NCBI RefSeq assembly: GCF_014066305.1
Contig: NW_023501053.1
Span: 514,501-578,500 of the forward strand
From: Letharia columbiana
Lineage: Eukaryota; Ascomycota; Lecanoromycetes; Lecanorales; Parmeliaceae
Reading direction: 5' to 3'
DNA length: 64,000 nt
Shown: in pieces, positions 37,501 to 49,497 of the stretch
Position numbering within the stretch: position 1 is the stretch's first letter
Layout of the letters: each line of letters opens with the position of its first letter
Notes under the pieces: model-generated
What the model was told of the DNA's origin: nothing
The model's input: the letters and a program-made list of their open reading frames with translations, nothing else
Database searches by the model: none
Position numbers and translations under genes: made by a program

Positions 37501-38982
37501 ACTTCGTAATTTTAATAAAAAATAAAAGATTATTAAATATTAATTAGCTCTTAATATCTTATCTTTATTTAATATATTTTATATTAAATTTTAGAATAGC
37601 GATAAAGATTAAGAGAGAAATTACTCTCGCTAAATTAGAATTAATTAAGAATATTAATTATAAAGCGCTATAATTAATTATTTAAATTTATTATCGCTAA
37701 AAGATAATTTAAATAAAGATATATAGAATATTAATAGAGAGAGTAATAGCGGTAATAATAATAATAATTTAACTATCGTTTTAAATAAAATAATAAATTT
37801 AAAGAAAGATTTTAAGAGTAGCTTTAAAGCGAGTATAATAGACTTCTTAGTATAAAGATTAAATAGTTTAATATCGTTTAAAGAATTAAGAGTATCTTTA
37901 CTAACTTTAAATTTAAGATTAATAAAATTATTATTTAATAAAATAGCGAAAATAGAATAAATATTCTAATCGTTATTAGAGTTTTTAAAGATCTTATTAA
38001 TATTAATTAACTATTATCTTTAAGTTTTAAGTTTTTATATAAAAAATAAGAAGTATTTATATATAAAGCTATAATAGATATAAGCGATATAATTAAAATA
38101 AAAGATATTTAATAATAAAAATAATTTATAAATAAAGATTAATTTTTAATAGAATTATATAAAGTATAATTATTATAAACGTATAAATCTCCTTCTTATA
38201 TTACTTATTTAGAGATTTAGATTTAGACATATTTATATCGCTAGCTACTATTATAAGACTTTAAAAATTATTCTAATTTTATAATTATAATAATAGAATA
38301 TAAATAATTATAAAGAAAGAATTCGATAATAAAGTTTTAGTCTTTTTTTTAAGGGGCTTTTAAAAGCTTAGAAGCTAATATTAATAAGATATTCTTATTA
38401 TTTTAATTATAGTAGATTTATAAGTATATTAAAAGATAGTAATATTAGCTTTAGAATATTTTAAATTATAATTAAACTATTAATATTAATATTTAACTAC
38501 TTTTAATTAATAATTATTAATTTAATAATTAATATATAGTTTTAAAGTTAATATTAATATAAAATAACTTTATTTTTAATAAAATTAAGTATTTTAATTT
38601 AATAAAAATTAATAAAATTTAGAAGATCTTAATAATATAATTTAGTTATATAATAATATAATTATATATTTAATATATTTAGCGAGTTTAATATTTTAAT
38701 TAAATATAATATATTTTAACTCGCTTAGAATAAAGACGATAGCGACTTTTAATTCTTTATATTATTAATAAATTATACTCGCTTAAATCTATAATTATTT
38801 TAAAAGAGAAAAATATTCTTATTAAGAAAATTAAAAGAATACTTTTATAACTACTATTATCTTTATATAATAAATTTTAGATATTATAAGATAGATATTA
38901 AAAGTCTAAAAGTAGCTATAGTTATAGAGGCGAATAGTAGTTATAATATAATAATTACTAAATAGAGCTCGAGCTTATAATC
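34524..38982 (-). pseudogene. E1 5' half: gag, protease, integrase and start of reverse transcriptase
   Basis: Minus-strand Copia polyprotein remnant. It is collinear, inverted, with E0 1481-5430: for example the basic segment at 36770-36800, the protease motif near 36500-36570 and the integrase box near 35775-35800 (reverse complement CTCTTATATTCGCCTCGATA). The stretch 34524-35690 should hold the integrase C-terminus and the start of reverse transcriptase, which resumes at 9585 after F is removed. The S element of E0 at 4311 is absent here, which shows that it inserted after the two copies separated. Confidence 0.78.
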
Positions 38983-39134
38983 TATAAAAATATAAGGTAA
39001 GATACTTAGTTATTTTTAACTATTAAGTTTTATAAAAGAAAAGAGCGACTTAATATAGGCGTACTAAGGCGTATTACGTAACGTAGTTACGTAATCGCTA
39101 AGACGCTAAGAGTTACGTAATTCGAATTTTAATA
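38983..39134 (-). repeat. E1 5' LTR, RIP-mutated
   Basis: 152 bp, TATAAAAATATAAGG to GAATTTTAATA, the partner of 6884-7032. CACGTG has become TACGTA at all three places (ATTACGTAACGTAGTTACGT), which means mutation of both strands. AATAA follows. Confidence 0.85.
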
Positions 39135-39139
39135 AATAA

Positions 39140-39434
39140 TTTATAAAATTAGATATTTAATCGAAGTATTAGAAGTATTATTAGTAGTAATTTATATTAA
39201 TTATTTTACTATAATTTAGATTACTCGATAAACTACGTTTTTCACGTTATTTACTAATAAACTAAATCTTCGACTAATTTATATTTCTTAATACTTATTA
39301 AACTTTAATCTTATTATACGCTATAAGACTAATAAAGTAAATACTATTTTTAATATATTTTTTAAATTTTAAAAAAAAAAAAATTTTAAAAAAAAAAAAA
39401 AAAATTAAAGGGGGGGGAAAAAAGAAAAGACGAT
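39140..39434. other. RIP-degraded stretch ending in homopolymer runs
   Basis: No gene. It contains long A runs and a run of eight G at about 39370-39420, followed by AAAAAAGAAAAG. The purine tract could be the tail of a retroposed copy, but no matching element or duplication was found. Confidence 0.45.
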
Positions 39435-39600
39435 ATATCTATAGATAGTGTATATAGCGTAGATGACTGGTTTTTGATATCGATCGTCCCCACTATCCAG
39501 TCATAATAGGCAAATCCTCGGCTAGTTAACACACTGTTTTGTGTGATATATATCTCTTACGATCAGAGAGTCGAATTGACTATTTTTATAAACCTTCTAT
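39435..39600. other. RIP-free patch with two small hairpins
   Basis: Retains CpA. GACTGG/CCAGTC and ACACA/TGTGT inverted repeats are present (GATGACTGGTTTTTGATATC, AACACACTGTTTTGTGTGAT). It may be the end of a short element. No TIR or target duplication is established. Confidence 0.4.
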
Positions 39601-42600
39601 TAAGATAAATAACTCGTCTCGAATAACTCTCCGTTTTATTTAACTCTATAATTTATATAACCCTATATTCAAATAATAGTTATCGACTTATCGAATACCT
39701 TTCAAAAATCTATTAAAGAAGATCTATCGAAGATCTATTAGAAATCTATTAAAGATCTTTAAATTCTATCTCCGCAGATATCGAATTATTTAAACTAAGT
39801 ATCACTTTTATTTTATATAATAAACTAGATCTAGTCGATACTAATTTATATACGTATCTCATATATTAATAATTGCTATTATTTATAAAATATATTATAT
39901 AGGTAAAAGTAGTTACCCTCTCCGCATCCCTCTAATCTTATTTATCTTATTCCCCTATCCGCTTTATAATATTTATCTAATCTTTAATTATCGTAAGTTA
40001 ATTAGTAATCTTTTATTAATAGAATATTTATAGAGCGATATACTAGGGTTAAGAAGCGATATATATCTAATAATATTTATATACTTTTTATATTTATTAG
40101 ATTAAGTAGTTAGCGATATTAAAGTATATATAATAAAAGCGTAGATAAATTATATATCTTAATTATATTATATTATCTTCGCTAGATAGAATTTTATTTA
40201 TAATTTAATCGCGTTATAATTAGTATATCTCTTCTATTTATAATATTAACTTATTATATATTAAAAGACTCTTTAAGCTTTAAATATAGGCGCGCTGAGA
40301 ATAAAGGGACGAAAAGGGATATATAATAGAAATATAATATTATTAGATAGGCGATATACTAAAGAGAGAGCTAATATAGAGAATAAATAGTTTAATATCT
40401 CCGCCTCGTTCGTTAGCTTAATTCTCGCTAATAATATAAAAAAATATACTTACTTTCTAATAATAGAAAAGAGAAGAAAAGCTAATCTATTTATAATGCG
40501 AGATTAGCTATTTAGATTATTATATCGTATAAATATTTTCAGTATATCTATAAATTAGGCTTATAAGTTATCTAATATCATATAGATATTTCCAGCGTAC
40601 CTATAAATTAGGCTTATAAGTTATCTAATTTATAGAATTATAAAAATTATTTATATCCTCTATATCCCCGTTATAATTAATTTATCGCTATTATATAATC
40701 TAGAATAAAGAATACTTATATATAAGTCTATTAACGTATCGATATTTATCGCTATAGATATAGATTATAATAACTAATATCTCTAATTATCGCTAATTTA
40801 AAAGAAATATTAATCTAGATATAATAATAAATAATATAAAAGTTAAAAGTGTAAGAACGCTAGATAGTTATTAGTAAAATATAAAAATATTATTATATAA
40901 AAGAGCGCTGCTAGCGAATACGGAGAGAGTATAAAAAAGCGGGAATAAAAGAGATACCTTGGGAATAACTTGGGAATAACTTATTATACGTTAGAGATAT
41001 CTTATAGCTACTTATTATATTTATCTATATAACTAGATTATAAATTAGCTATATCTAATTACTATTATTATAATATAGAGAAACCTAAAAAAGAGATAGC
41101 TTATCCCCCTAATATCTTCTATTTTAATTTATATTAAAACCGTTATATAGCTATAATATTCTATAATCTACCATCTTCTAATTAGATAATTTACTTATTC
41201 TTAACTCTATCTAATAATATACTATACTCTTTATAGATTTCTAGATAATATTCTTATATCTAAAGATAATTAAACTGAGGATATCTCTATTAAAATATTA
41301 ATATTCTATTTTAGAGAAGCTCTCTTTAAAATAGACTATATAAATTAATAATTTCTACGCTCTAACTATCTTAAATAAGCTCTTCGCTATTATTCTTTAA
41401 ATAATTATTAGAGATAAAATTAGTAATAAAATAGAGGCTAATAAATAAACTTTATAGATAGAGTAAAGAGCCGATAATCTAATACTATAACTCTATAGAA
41501 ATAATCGCTATATTCTAAAGATATCTATATATATATATATCTAGAGAGATAATAAGTCTAATTTATTAATTATATAAAGGCGTTAATACTATAATAGCTA
41601 GCTTTTTAAAAAAAAGAAATTAAAAAATCGTATTATACTCTTCGTATATCTAATAGAAAAATTACTTAAAGTTAGCTCTATTCTTATAAGTCTAATATTT
41701 TAAATCTACTTCTTCGCTAAATCAGCTAGTTTATAGTAGATAAAGTATAAATATAAAATAAAAATATAGAAATTTAATAAAGGGCTTATTTATCTATATT
41801 ACTTAACTTATAATATATCTAGTAATAGTATTTAGTAACTCTCATCTCCTTATCACTTCTATCTTCGAGATATTCTATTTAAAATAAAGTATCGCCTACG
41901 TTAATAGCTAATTAAAATATCGAAGAATAAAATATTTAACCCGTATATTAGTCTAAAAGTAGGTTTATTAGCTTATATAAATTAAATATCGTAGTTATAA
42001 TTTAATAAAAGAGTCTAATCGCCTCTCTTTAAGCCCCCTTTAATTCTATTATTACGCTCTTTATAATTTATATATAAAATATAATACTTTCTTATATCGA
42101 TATCTAAAAGTTTAACAATCTATACTATCTTCGATAATTTTTAATAAAAAACTTTAAGAATAGGGTTAAGCTTTAATTCTCTAAAGTTCTATATTATAAT
42201 TACTCTAATAAATAATCTAATATATCTTTTAAAGAGCTTATATAAGAAGATATTATTAATTTAAGCTAAGTCGAAGTTTCGAATAATAATAAAATCTTTA
42301 ATATTAAATATAATTCGATATTTAGATACTCTATCGTAATTTATTAATAACTATTTATTTTAAATAGCGATTTTTATAGCTATTATTAAATCTATATATA
42401 TAGATAAATAATAGAGATATAAAAGCTATTAAAGAGAGGATAATTAGATATCTTATCGATTTATAAAGCTAAGCTTTTAATATTATTATAATTTAACGCG
42501 TCTAGATAAAATAATATTAGGCTCTTTATAGTCTATCTTATAGATATATTATAATAATATTAAGAATAGATCGTTAAGAGTAAGCTAATTAGACTATAAA

Positions 42601-43500
42601 GGCTATTCTAAATCCTTTATAATATATTTACGATCTAGATATCTTAACGCCAGCGGCCTTTTATAAACTATATCTCTAATAATTATTATCTAAAATTAAT
42701 ATAAGTTATTCTTTTTAATACTTAGTTTAGAGTAGAGTAGTAAGTTAGTTAGAAGAGTAAAATACTTTAAATATATTTTTATTATCTCTATAATTAATCT
42801 AGGCTTAATAGATATATATAAATTAATAAGAATAAAGCGTAGAGTTTAATATAAGCTCTCTTTACTAAATAAAATCTTTTCTATATCTTAAAAATTAATT
42901 TAAATTACTATTTTTTTAAAGAATCTTTTTTATTAAATTAGCGTAGAGGCGATAAACGAGAAGAATTCTATATATATATCTATATTTATCCTTACCGCTA
43001 AAAGTAATATAATTATTAGAAATAGCGTACTTTATAATTATATTCTCATAGTATAGAGTAATATATATATTTAGGCGTATTATAACGTTATAAAATACTA
43101 CTACTTACTTTATAATATCGCCCTTAATCTCGAAAGTCTTCGCTAAATATTTATACTCTAAACGATTTAAGTACTATAACTCGCTATTCTTAAATATACT
43201 TTCTACTTCGAAATTATTATCTAAAAGATTAACTAATATTATTTATCTAAAGAAGATAAAATAATTACCGCGCTTAAAGTTCTTAAAGTAGGCGAGAGTA
43301 GCGTATTAATAGAGTCTTTAAAACGCCTTTCTTAATTATAATAATAGCGATATTATATTCTATCAATTTATTTAACTTATATTCTACGTTAGAACTACGA
43401 TATTACTTTTAGTTATAATAGCGTAGCACATAATAATTAAATTAACGCTATTAAGATTTAACGCCGAAGATATTATTACTTCTACGACTTTTAGATATAT
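39601..43500. other. Degraded DNA, no recognised gene
   Basis: Moderately RIP-mutated. Short readable minus-strand runs occur but no family motif. It probably continues the coding block to its right. A 53-bp repeat lies at 40530-40635. Confidence 0.4.
40530..40635. repeat. 53-bp direct repeat, two copies
   Basis: CTATAAATTAGGCTTATAAG followed by TTATCTAAT occurs at 40548 and at 40601. The flanking bases before each copy are also related (TAAATATTTTCAG and TAGATATTTCCAG). Confidence 0.8.
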
Positions 43501-45760
43501 AAAATTAATTTACTTAGATTATAGCTAGATTTATAAAAGTAAAAACGTAATAATTAAGAGTTTATTATATTTTTATATTTAATAACTAGCGAGATAATAC
43601 TTAAATAACTATAATCGATTTTAGCTAGATAAAAAGAGAAAGTATTAAAGCTCGACGTAGTAGATATTAATATTAGCGTTAGTAAGTATAATAGCGAATA
43701 ATATATATTACGCTTATTTAATAATTTTAGCGTATTTCGAATATATTATATCTTTAAATTAACTATATATAATATTTAGAGATAGCGCGATAATAATTAG
43801 CGAAGTCTACTTAGATTTTATTTCTATACTTTAAAAGAATTTAATATTATTTATAAACGCGTCGCCTTTAATTTACTTATATAAAATCTAATAATAATAG
43901 CGAGTATTAAATATAATATTAAAAGTTAAATTCGCTTTTTACTTCTTTATAATTAGATATTTCAAATATTCTCTATTAATAATCGAAGATATAAAGCTAG
44001 AATTCTTTTATTACTATTTTATATCTTCTATAAAAACTATAATATAGACGTATATAAATATATTTACGCTATTAAGATTAATTCTAATATTATAATTTAA
44101 AGCTATTAACTTAGACTTTAGAATCTTAATTATATCTTCGAAGTCGCTAATATATAAATTAAGTACTAAGAGTAGTATATTAACTCTTTATTTTTTCTTT
44201 TACTAATTTAGACTAGCGATTATAATATAAACCTCTATTAGAGATTAATATATATTTTGATATAAATTAAACATATTAATAAAGATAAGAAGAGAAATTA
44301 AAAGATATAAAGATATAATAAAGCTAGCTAGATACGCACGGTTATATATACTTAGCTTTAATATTCTATAAATAAATACAAAGAGCTATAGTAAACGAGT
44401 ACTTTTATTATTAAGCTCGAAGATTTAACATACTATAAATCTTAATTAATATATCGATATATTTCTACTTAATCTAATATCTAATCTCTTATAGCGATAA
44501 TTAAAATATATATCAACTTCTCTAATATAAACTTATTCTCGACTTAAATAAAGAGTTTTTTATTCTAAGAGAAATAGTTCTTTAATTATTAAGTACGTTA
44601 ATATCGAAAAATCTAATTCTTTTAATTTAAAAGCGCTCGCAATATAGAGCGGATTTACGAGAATTCTAACTTAATTAATTATTTTTCTAATAATTATTTT
44701 ATCTCTATTAATCATAGCGATACGAGCTATATAATATTTATAACTATTTTAATAGAAATAATTCTCTTTCTTATAATAATAGTAGACGATATTAGAGAAA
44801 AAGATCGAAGTTTAATTAAGATAGAATATATATTCTCTCGAGTAAGACTTAATAGAAGAAGCCTATATTAAAGAGTAATAGAGCTTAAAAAGTTAATTAA
44901 TAAAATATATTATCTCTATATAAATCTTAACGCGAAATTTAATTAATAAAAGCACGGTCTTAAATAGCTTAATAGAATCGAAGAAATATATTATACTCTT
45001 TATAACTCGAACTTTCTTCTACTTACTTTATATTAGAAGCTACTTTTATATTATATCTATCTTCTAACGTTATAACCGCATTAATAATAACTATATATTA
45101 ATATATTTCTTAAAAATTATAATAAAGTAAAAAAGATCTTTAAGCGTCTATAAATTCTCGAGAAAATTAAATACCTCTAGTAAACTCTAATAGTTTTATC
45201 AAGTAATATTAGATATCTTATATTATAAATTTAATATTATTAAAAACGTCTTTATCTCTTAACTAGCTCGCTTATATAATACTTCTTTTAATAGATCTAT
45301 TATTAAAGAATAATATAAAGATAATAATATACTTTTATTAGAAGATATAGTAAGCTCGTTTTAAGCTAGCTTATCGAAGTTATCTAAAAATTCTTATTAA
45401 AAAGATTTAAGAGATAAGAGGAGACTAGATAGCGTACTAATAGAGATCTCTAAGAATAAAGAGTTAAGATTGTTAACTAAAGCTTCGTAGATAGGATCTT
45501 TCGCTTTTATATTCTCTATATATTTAAATAGATTATTAATAATAGAGATAGCGTTCTTAAAAGTTAATAAAAGCGTATATATTAATAATAGAAAACTTAT
45601 ATTAAAACTACTATTAGTAACAGTCTTAAGTAATATAAATATCTTATCTTGCGATATAATCTTTATAGACTTTATAGACTTTATAGACTTATTAGACTTT
45701 ATAGACTTATTAAATCTATTAAATATATTATTATTATATTTCTATCCTTCGCCTTTATTT
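43500..45760 (-). pseudogene. Large unrecognised minus-strand coding remnant
   Basis: Reading the minus strand from about 45760 down to 44450 and again from about 44250 to 43560, long frames appear that are broken almost only by TAG/TAA at places where CAG, CAA or TGG is plausible. Examples are NISFLLLIYTLLLTFKNAIS, KAKDPIYEALVNNLNSLF and SIIYFFDSIKLFKTVLLLIK. The composition (Leu, Ile, Lys, Ser) suggests a large soluble or helical protein. It does not match the retroelement domains found elsewhere in the window. It may be the coding region of a DNA transposon or a mutated duplicate of a host gene. Confidence 0.45.
45661..45716. repeat. 9-bp tandem repeat (TTTATAGAC)
   Basis: About five units of TTTATAGAC with TTATTAGAC variants, in phase with codons of the minus-strand remnant (a short repeated tripeptide, Ser/Leu-Ile/Tyr-Lys). 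Confidence 0.75.
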
Positions 45761-48593
45761 TTCTACTTAAGATTATTTAATCGTTATCGCTTAATAGCGT
45801 CGAATTTAAATCTTAAAATAGAACGATATAATTAAAGTTATAGATCCTTACTTAATATTATAAGCCGAGTTTATACCCTTTAAAAACTTATACTTATATA
45901 TATAATAGTAATAAATTTTTAAGATAAAGAATTATAATTATAAAAGCGAAGCTCGAGTAAATAGTACTATTAAAATTACTAGAAAAGCTATATAGAATAT
46001 CGAGAAGGCTTAAGATAGCGGAGAAGACTAAGGGAGATAAGGCGAGATAGAAGATTTCGAAGATATCTTAAGAAATATTAGAAAAAGCCTATAGGTAGTT
46101 AGGCTATAAATTAGAATACTAGATATATACTATAAATAAATACTATCGTAATACTATTAGTCTATATCTAATATTATTATAATATTAAAGAAAGTAGAGA
46201 AAGCGTAGCTTTATACCCTAGTTTTTAGAATTTAAAAATACTTATATTTCGTTTTATAATTATAGAAATTTATAATATTTAACTATTTCTATAGCTATTC
46301 TACTTATTATTAATCTCTTATAATTATATTCTATATATCTAATATCTCTTCTAATAATAGATTTAAAATAATAGATAATAGAGATAATTAAATTCTTATA
46401 ATTCTATCTAGAAGATGGATTTTTAAAGTTTACATATAATAGTTATACGTAGACTACTAGTATAAACGCTTCTCTACTCTTTAAATATATTAGATTTTAC
46501 TTTCTTTAGATATATACTAGATAATAGAAGATAGTATTCTTAATAAAGAGATAATGAGATATTAAAGAGCTAATAAGATATAATTAATAACTTATATAAG
46601 AGCGTTAAATAGCGCTAAAATAGAAGAATAATCTAGATACTATATAATAATAGTATTAATAATATAACTGCGATAGATAAAAAGATATTAACGCTATTAG
46701 ATATAAGAAAAAAGCTAATTATATATTTATATTCGAATCTATTAAGATAAAAGTAAGTAGAGAATATTCGAGTTTCCCCTTGCCTCTCTAACTTTTTAAT
46801 TTATTATCTCTATTCTTTAGATAAAGCTTATATCACTCGTTTATATATTTAAAATCTAGTATATAAGATCTTTTATTATCTCTATCTTAATATATCTATA
46901 GCTTTAAATATATTAATAAAGAATATAGTAAAAAAAATCTTATTTAATTTTAATCTTAATTAAATCTTATCTTCTTTAAATTAACCTCTAATAAGAGGCG
47001 TTAGAAGAATATATCTAAGATTAATATAAAGAAGTAGAGAATTTAAGCTCTAGATTAGAAGAATAGATATTTAATTTCATAAAAGAATTATTATATATCT
47101 TCGCCACCTCGCTAGTAGAAGATAGATTCTAAAAATAAGAATAACGATAATAGCTTTAAGCGTACACTTCGAAATTTTACTATAAACTACTTAATTTAAT
47201 TACGTTATTAATAAAGATTAATTCTAGATATCTAGAGTTATAGTATATTATTAAACGAAGAAGGGGATAATAAGCTTAATAAGTTTAAGATAAAGATCGC
47301 TCTATTAAAAGATAGCTCTACTACTTAATCTTTAATATCTATCTCTAAATTTAAAAAAACGAGTATCTTTAAAGATTCTTCTAAAAAAGTATTAAATAGA
47401 GCTAGTAGTATCTCCGCTAATATATATATAACTTTCGATAAGCTTAAAATTCGTTATTAACTCGTATATCTAGCAAAATTTAGAATGGCTTTTTATACTT
47501 TTATTATTAAGGCTATATAAAAAGATAAAATTATAAGATAGAGCTAAGAATAAAAGAAGAGTAATAATAGAATTAATTAGAATAAAAGTAATTAAAAGAT
47601 CTATACTATTTAGAATATATAGATATAATTCTTAGCTCTATACTTACTATAATATCTATACTAATAACTTATAGATTAAGATCCGAGATTATATTAAGAA
47701 TAATAAGAATTACACTCTCGAAAGCATCTTCGAGTATATATCGCTTATTAAATTCTTCGCCTTTAAATATTCTCTTAATATATTTAATTAAATCTTCGAC
47801 TTTATAAATAAATATATTAATATTATAGAGTCTAATACGAAGCTAGCACTTTATTTCTACTTTAAAAATAAATTCTTTTATTCTATTCTTCGCTTCTCCG
47901 CTATATATCTATTTCTAATATATCTTAAAATATATAAATTAACTTCGCTATAAGAGTTAAGCTCTATACGAATTAAATAATAGACTTATAAGTCTTATAT
48001 AACTCTAAATATAATCGAAACTCTCTTTTAGCGTAAGTCTCTATTATAGCGAAGTCTAAGAAATATTATATTAATATTAAAGACTTTATATATATTAAAT
48101 TAAAGAAACGTTATTTTAAATATAGATCTACTAGCCTAGTCGAATCGGATAGAAATACTAATTATCTATTTCTAGAGACTCCGCCTTCGAAATAAATATA
48201 CTTATTTACGCTATAAAATCTATCTTAATCTAAGAAGTATATAATCTCTATTTCCTCTATCTTCTATATAACTCTATCTACTTTCTTACTATAATTCTAC
48301 AAGAGTATTATACTCTATTATATTTTACTATTCTACTAGATTAGAAGAGTATTAGATTTTTAGCGGAGATATAATATCACGATATCTATAATATATAATA
48401 TTTACTTTATAAGATAGGTATTTCTTAAAATATATATCTAGATATATCTTAGATAAGTTTAATTTTATAATACTTACTTAGCAAAGCAAGCTTATAATAT
48501 ATATAGAATTAAGATATTAATTCAGAGAAAGAGCTACTTTCGAAGAGTATTCTTATAAATCGATTAATTCTCTTTTATTATCTAATATTATAT
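45760..48593 (-). pseudogene. Degraded coding-like DNA upstream of the minus-strand remnant
   Basis: Minus-strand readings such as YKVEDLIKYIKRIFKG, then NKRYILEDAFESVILIIL (around 47650-47830), look protein-like but cannot be assigned. If 48594-49012 is an LTR, the adjoining TATAATATTAGATAATA in minus orientation would fit a mutated TGGTATCAGA primer site, making this the gag side of a minus-strand retroelement. The matching second LTR was not found on the left, so this remains a hypothesis. Confidence 0.35.
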
Positions 48594-49012
48594 TGTAGGA
48601 TTATATTTATTACAGGCTAATTAACATAATAAGATATATAATTATCAGATCTTCTTAGGATAAGACTACCGGATATATTCTAGCTGCCACGGGAATTACA
48701 GAGAGCACTCATTTAATATCGCGCCAACCGATACGACATATTTAAGTAGCGAGAACGTCCTTTACAGCAGTGATACATCCTACCTCGCTACCGTTACTAC
48801 AGGATTATATCTAATATCTATCAATCTTATCTATCAATCTTACCTATCATACAAGTACTTACTCAAGTCTCATCTTCAAGCTCGAATATTCTGAGAGTGC
48901 CATCCGTATCTCCACCTACTCTGCCTCCATAGAATAAATGCTGTGGCTTCAGATAGGAGACTCGCTCTCATAATCCCCTAGTGCCAACTCCAACCAGGAT
49001 ATTAGTCCAACA
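48594..49012 (-). repeat. LTR-like sequence, RIP-free
   Basis: 419 bp beginning TGTAGGATTATATTTATTACAG and ending TAGTCCAACA, so with TG...CA ends and a near-inverted TGTWGGA/TCCAACA terminus typical of LTRs. It keeps CpA and has TATCAATCTTATC/TATCAATCTTACC repeats near 48818-48842. No target duplication is seen (TATAT before, GTGCA after). It could be a solo or single remaining LTR. Confidence 0.45.
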
Positions 49013-49497
49013 GTGCATCGGCACATTGTAGTGGCTAGGCGAAAGGGCAATATGATATCGATACCTCGCCGTCATCTCATAACTTAGATTAAGAAAGATA
49101 TATAAAGCTAGCTATAACCCCCATCTTTCCTTTTAGCCGGTTACCCTAGGCCCGAAGATAAAATCTATCATTATGGGCTACTACTCGCTTAGCCTCGGTT
49201 AACTTACTATATATTCTCCATTCTACACCATACGCTAATAGAGGTATATACGGGAATAGCATAGTGATATTCAACAATATACCTTTCAAAATTGTGTCTT
49301 AATAATATATCCCATTTAATATCGCATTAATACACTATTCAGCTAAAGACGTTATTATATAAGATACGATGCTAACAGGCTCCGAAAGCGACTCGAGAAG
49401 CCTAACAGATTCCGAATAGATTCCCGACAGGCGTGCTCGGCTAACCTTCCTTGTACGGATCGTCCACTTTCCACCTTATACACAGGTGGGCCCCCTA
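49013..49497. other. RIP-free unique-looking DNA
   Basis: Balanced dinucleotides, GC-richer than anything else here, for example TTAGCCGGTTACCCTAGGCC, and the related pair AACAGGCTCCGAA/AACAGATTCCGAA. No convincing ORF, RNA gene or element end was seen. It may be single-copy host DNA or a low-copy insertion. Confidence 0.45.

Larger units (their letters stand above)
6884..39134 (-). mobile_element. Copia element E1, split by nested insertions
   Basis: One minus-strand Copia element in two halves. The 5' half (34524-39134) holds the 5' LTR, gag, protease and integrase. The 3' half (6884-9585) holds reverse transcriptase, RNase H, a 3' non-coding region and the 3' LTR. The halves are separated by F, with E2 and the LINE inside it. 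The same 5 bp, AATAA, lie outside both LTRs (6879-6883 and 39135-39139), as expected for integrase-made target duplications. AATAA is weak evidence in such DNA, but LTR identity, orientation and gene order agree. Confidence 0.75.

Noticed and set aside
39370..39425. Poly-A tail of a retroposed gene.
   Set aside because: The A runs are interrupted and followed by a G run. No upstream gene copy or flanking duplication could be found.
41000..48590. Helitron or Starship captain gene.
   Set aside because: No Rep/helicase motif, no tyrosine-recombinase motif and no CTRR hairpin end could be pointed to. The block is left unassigned.
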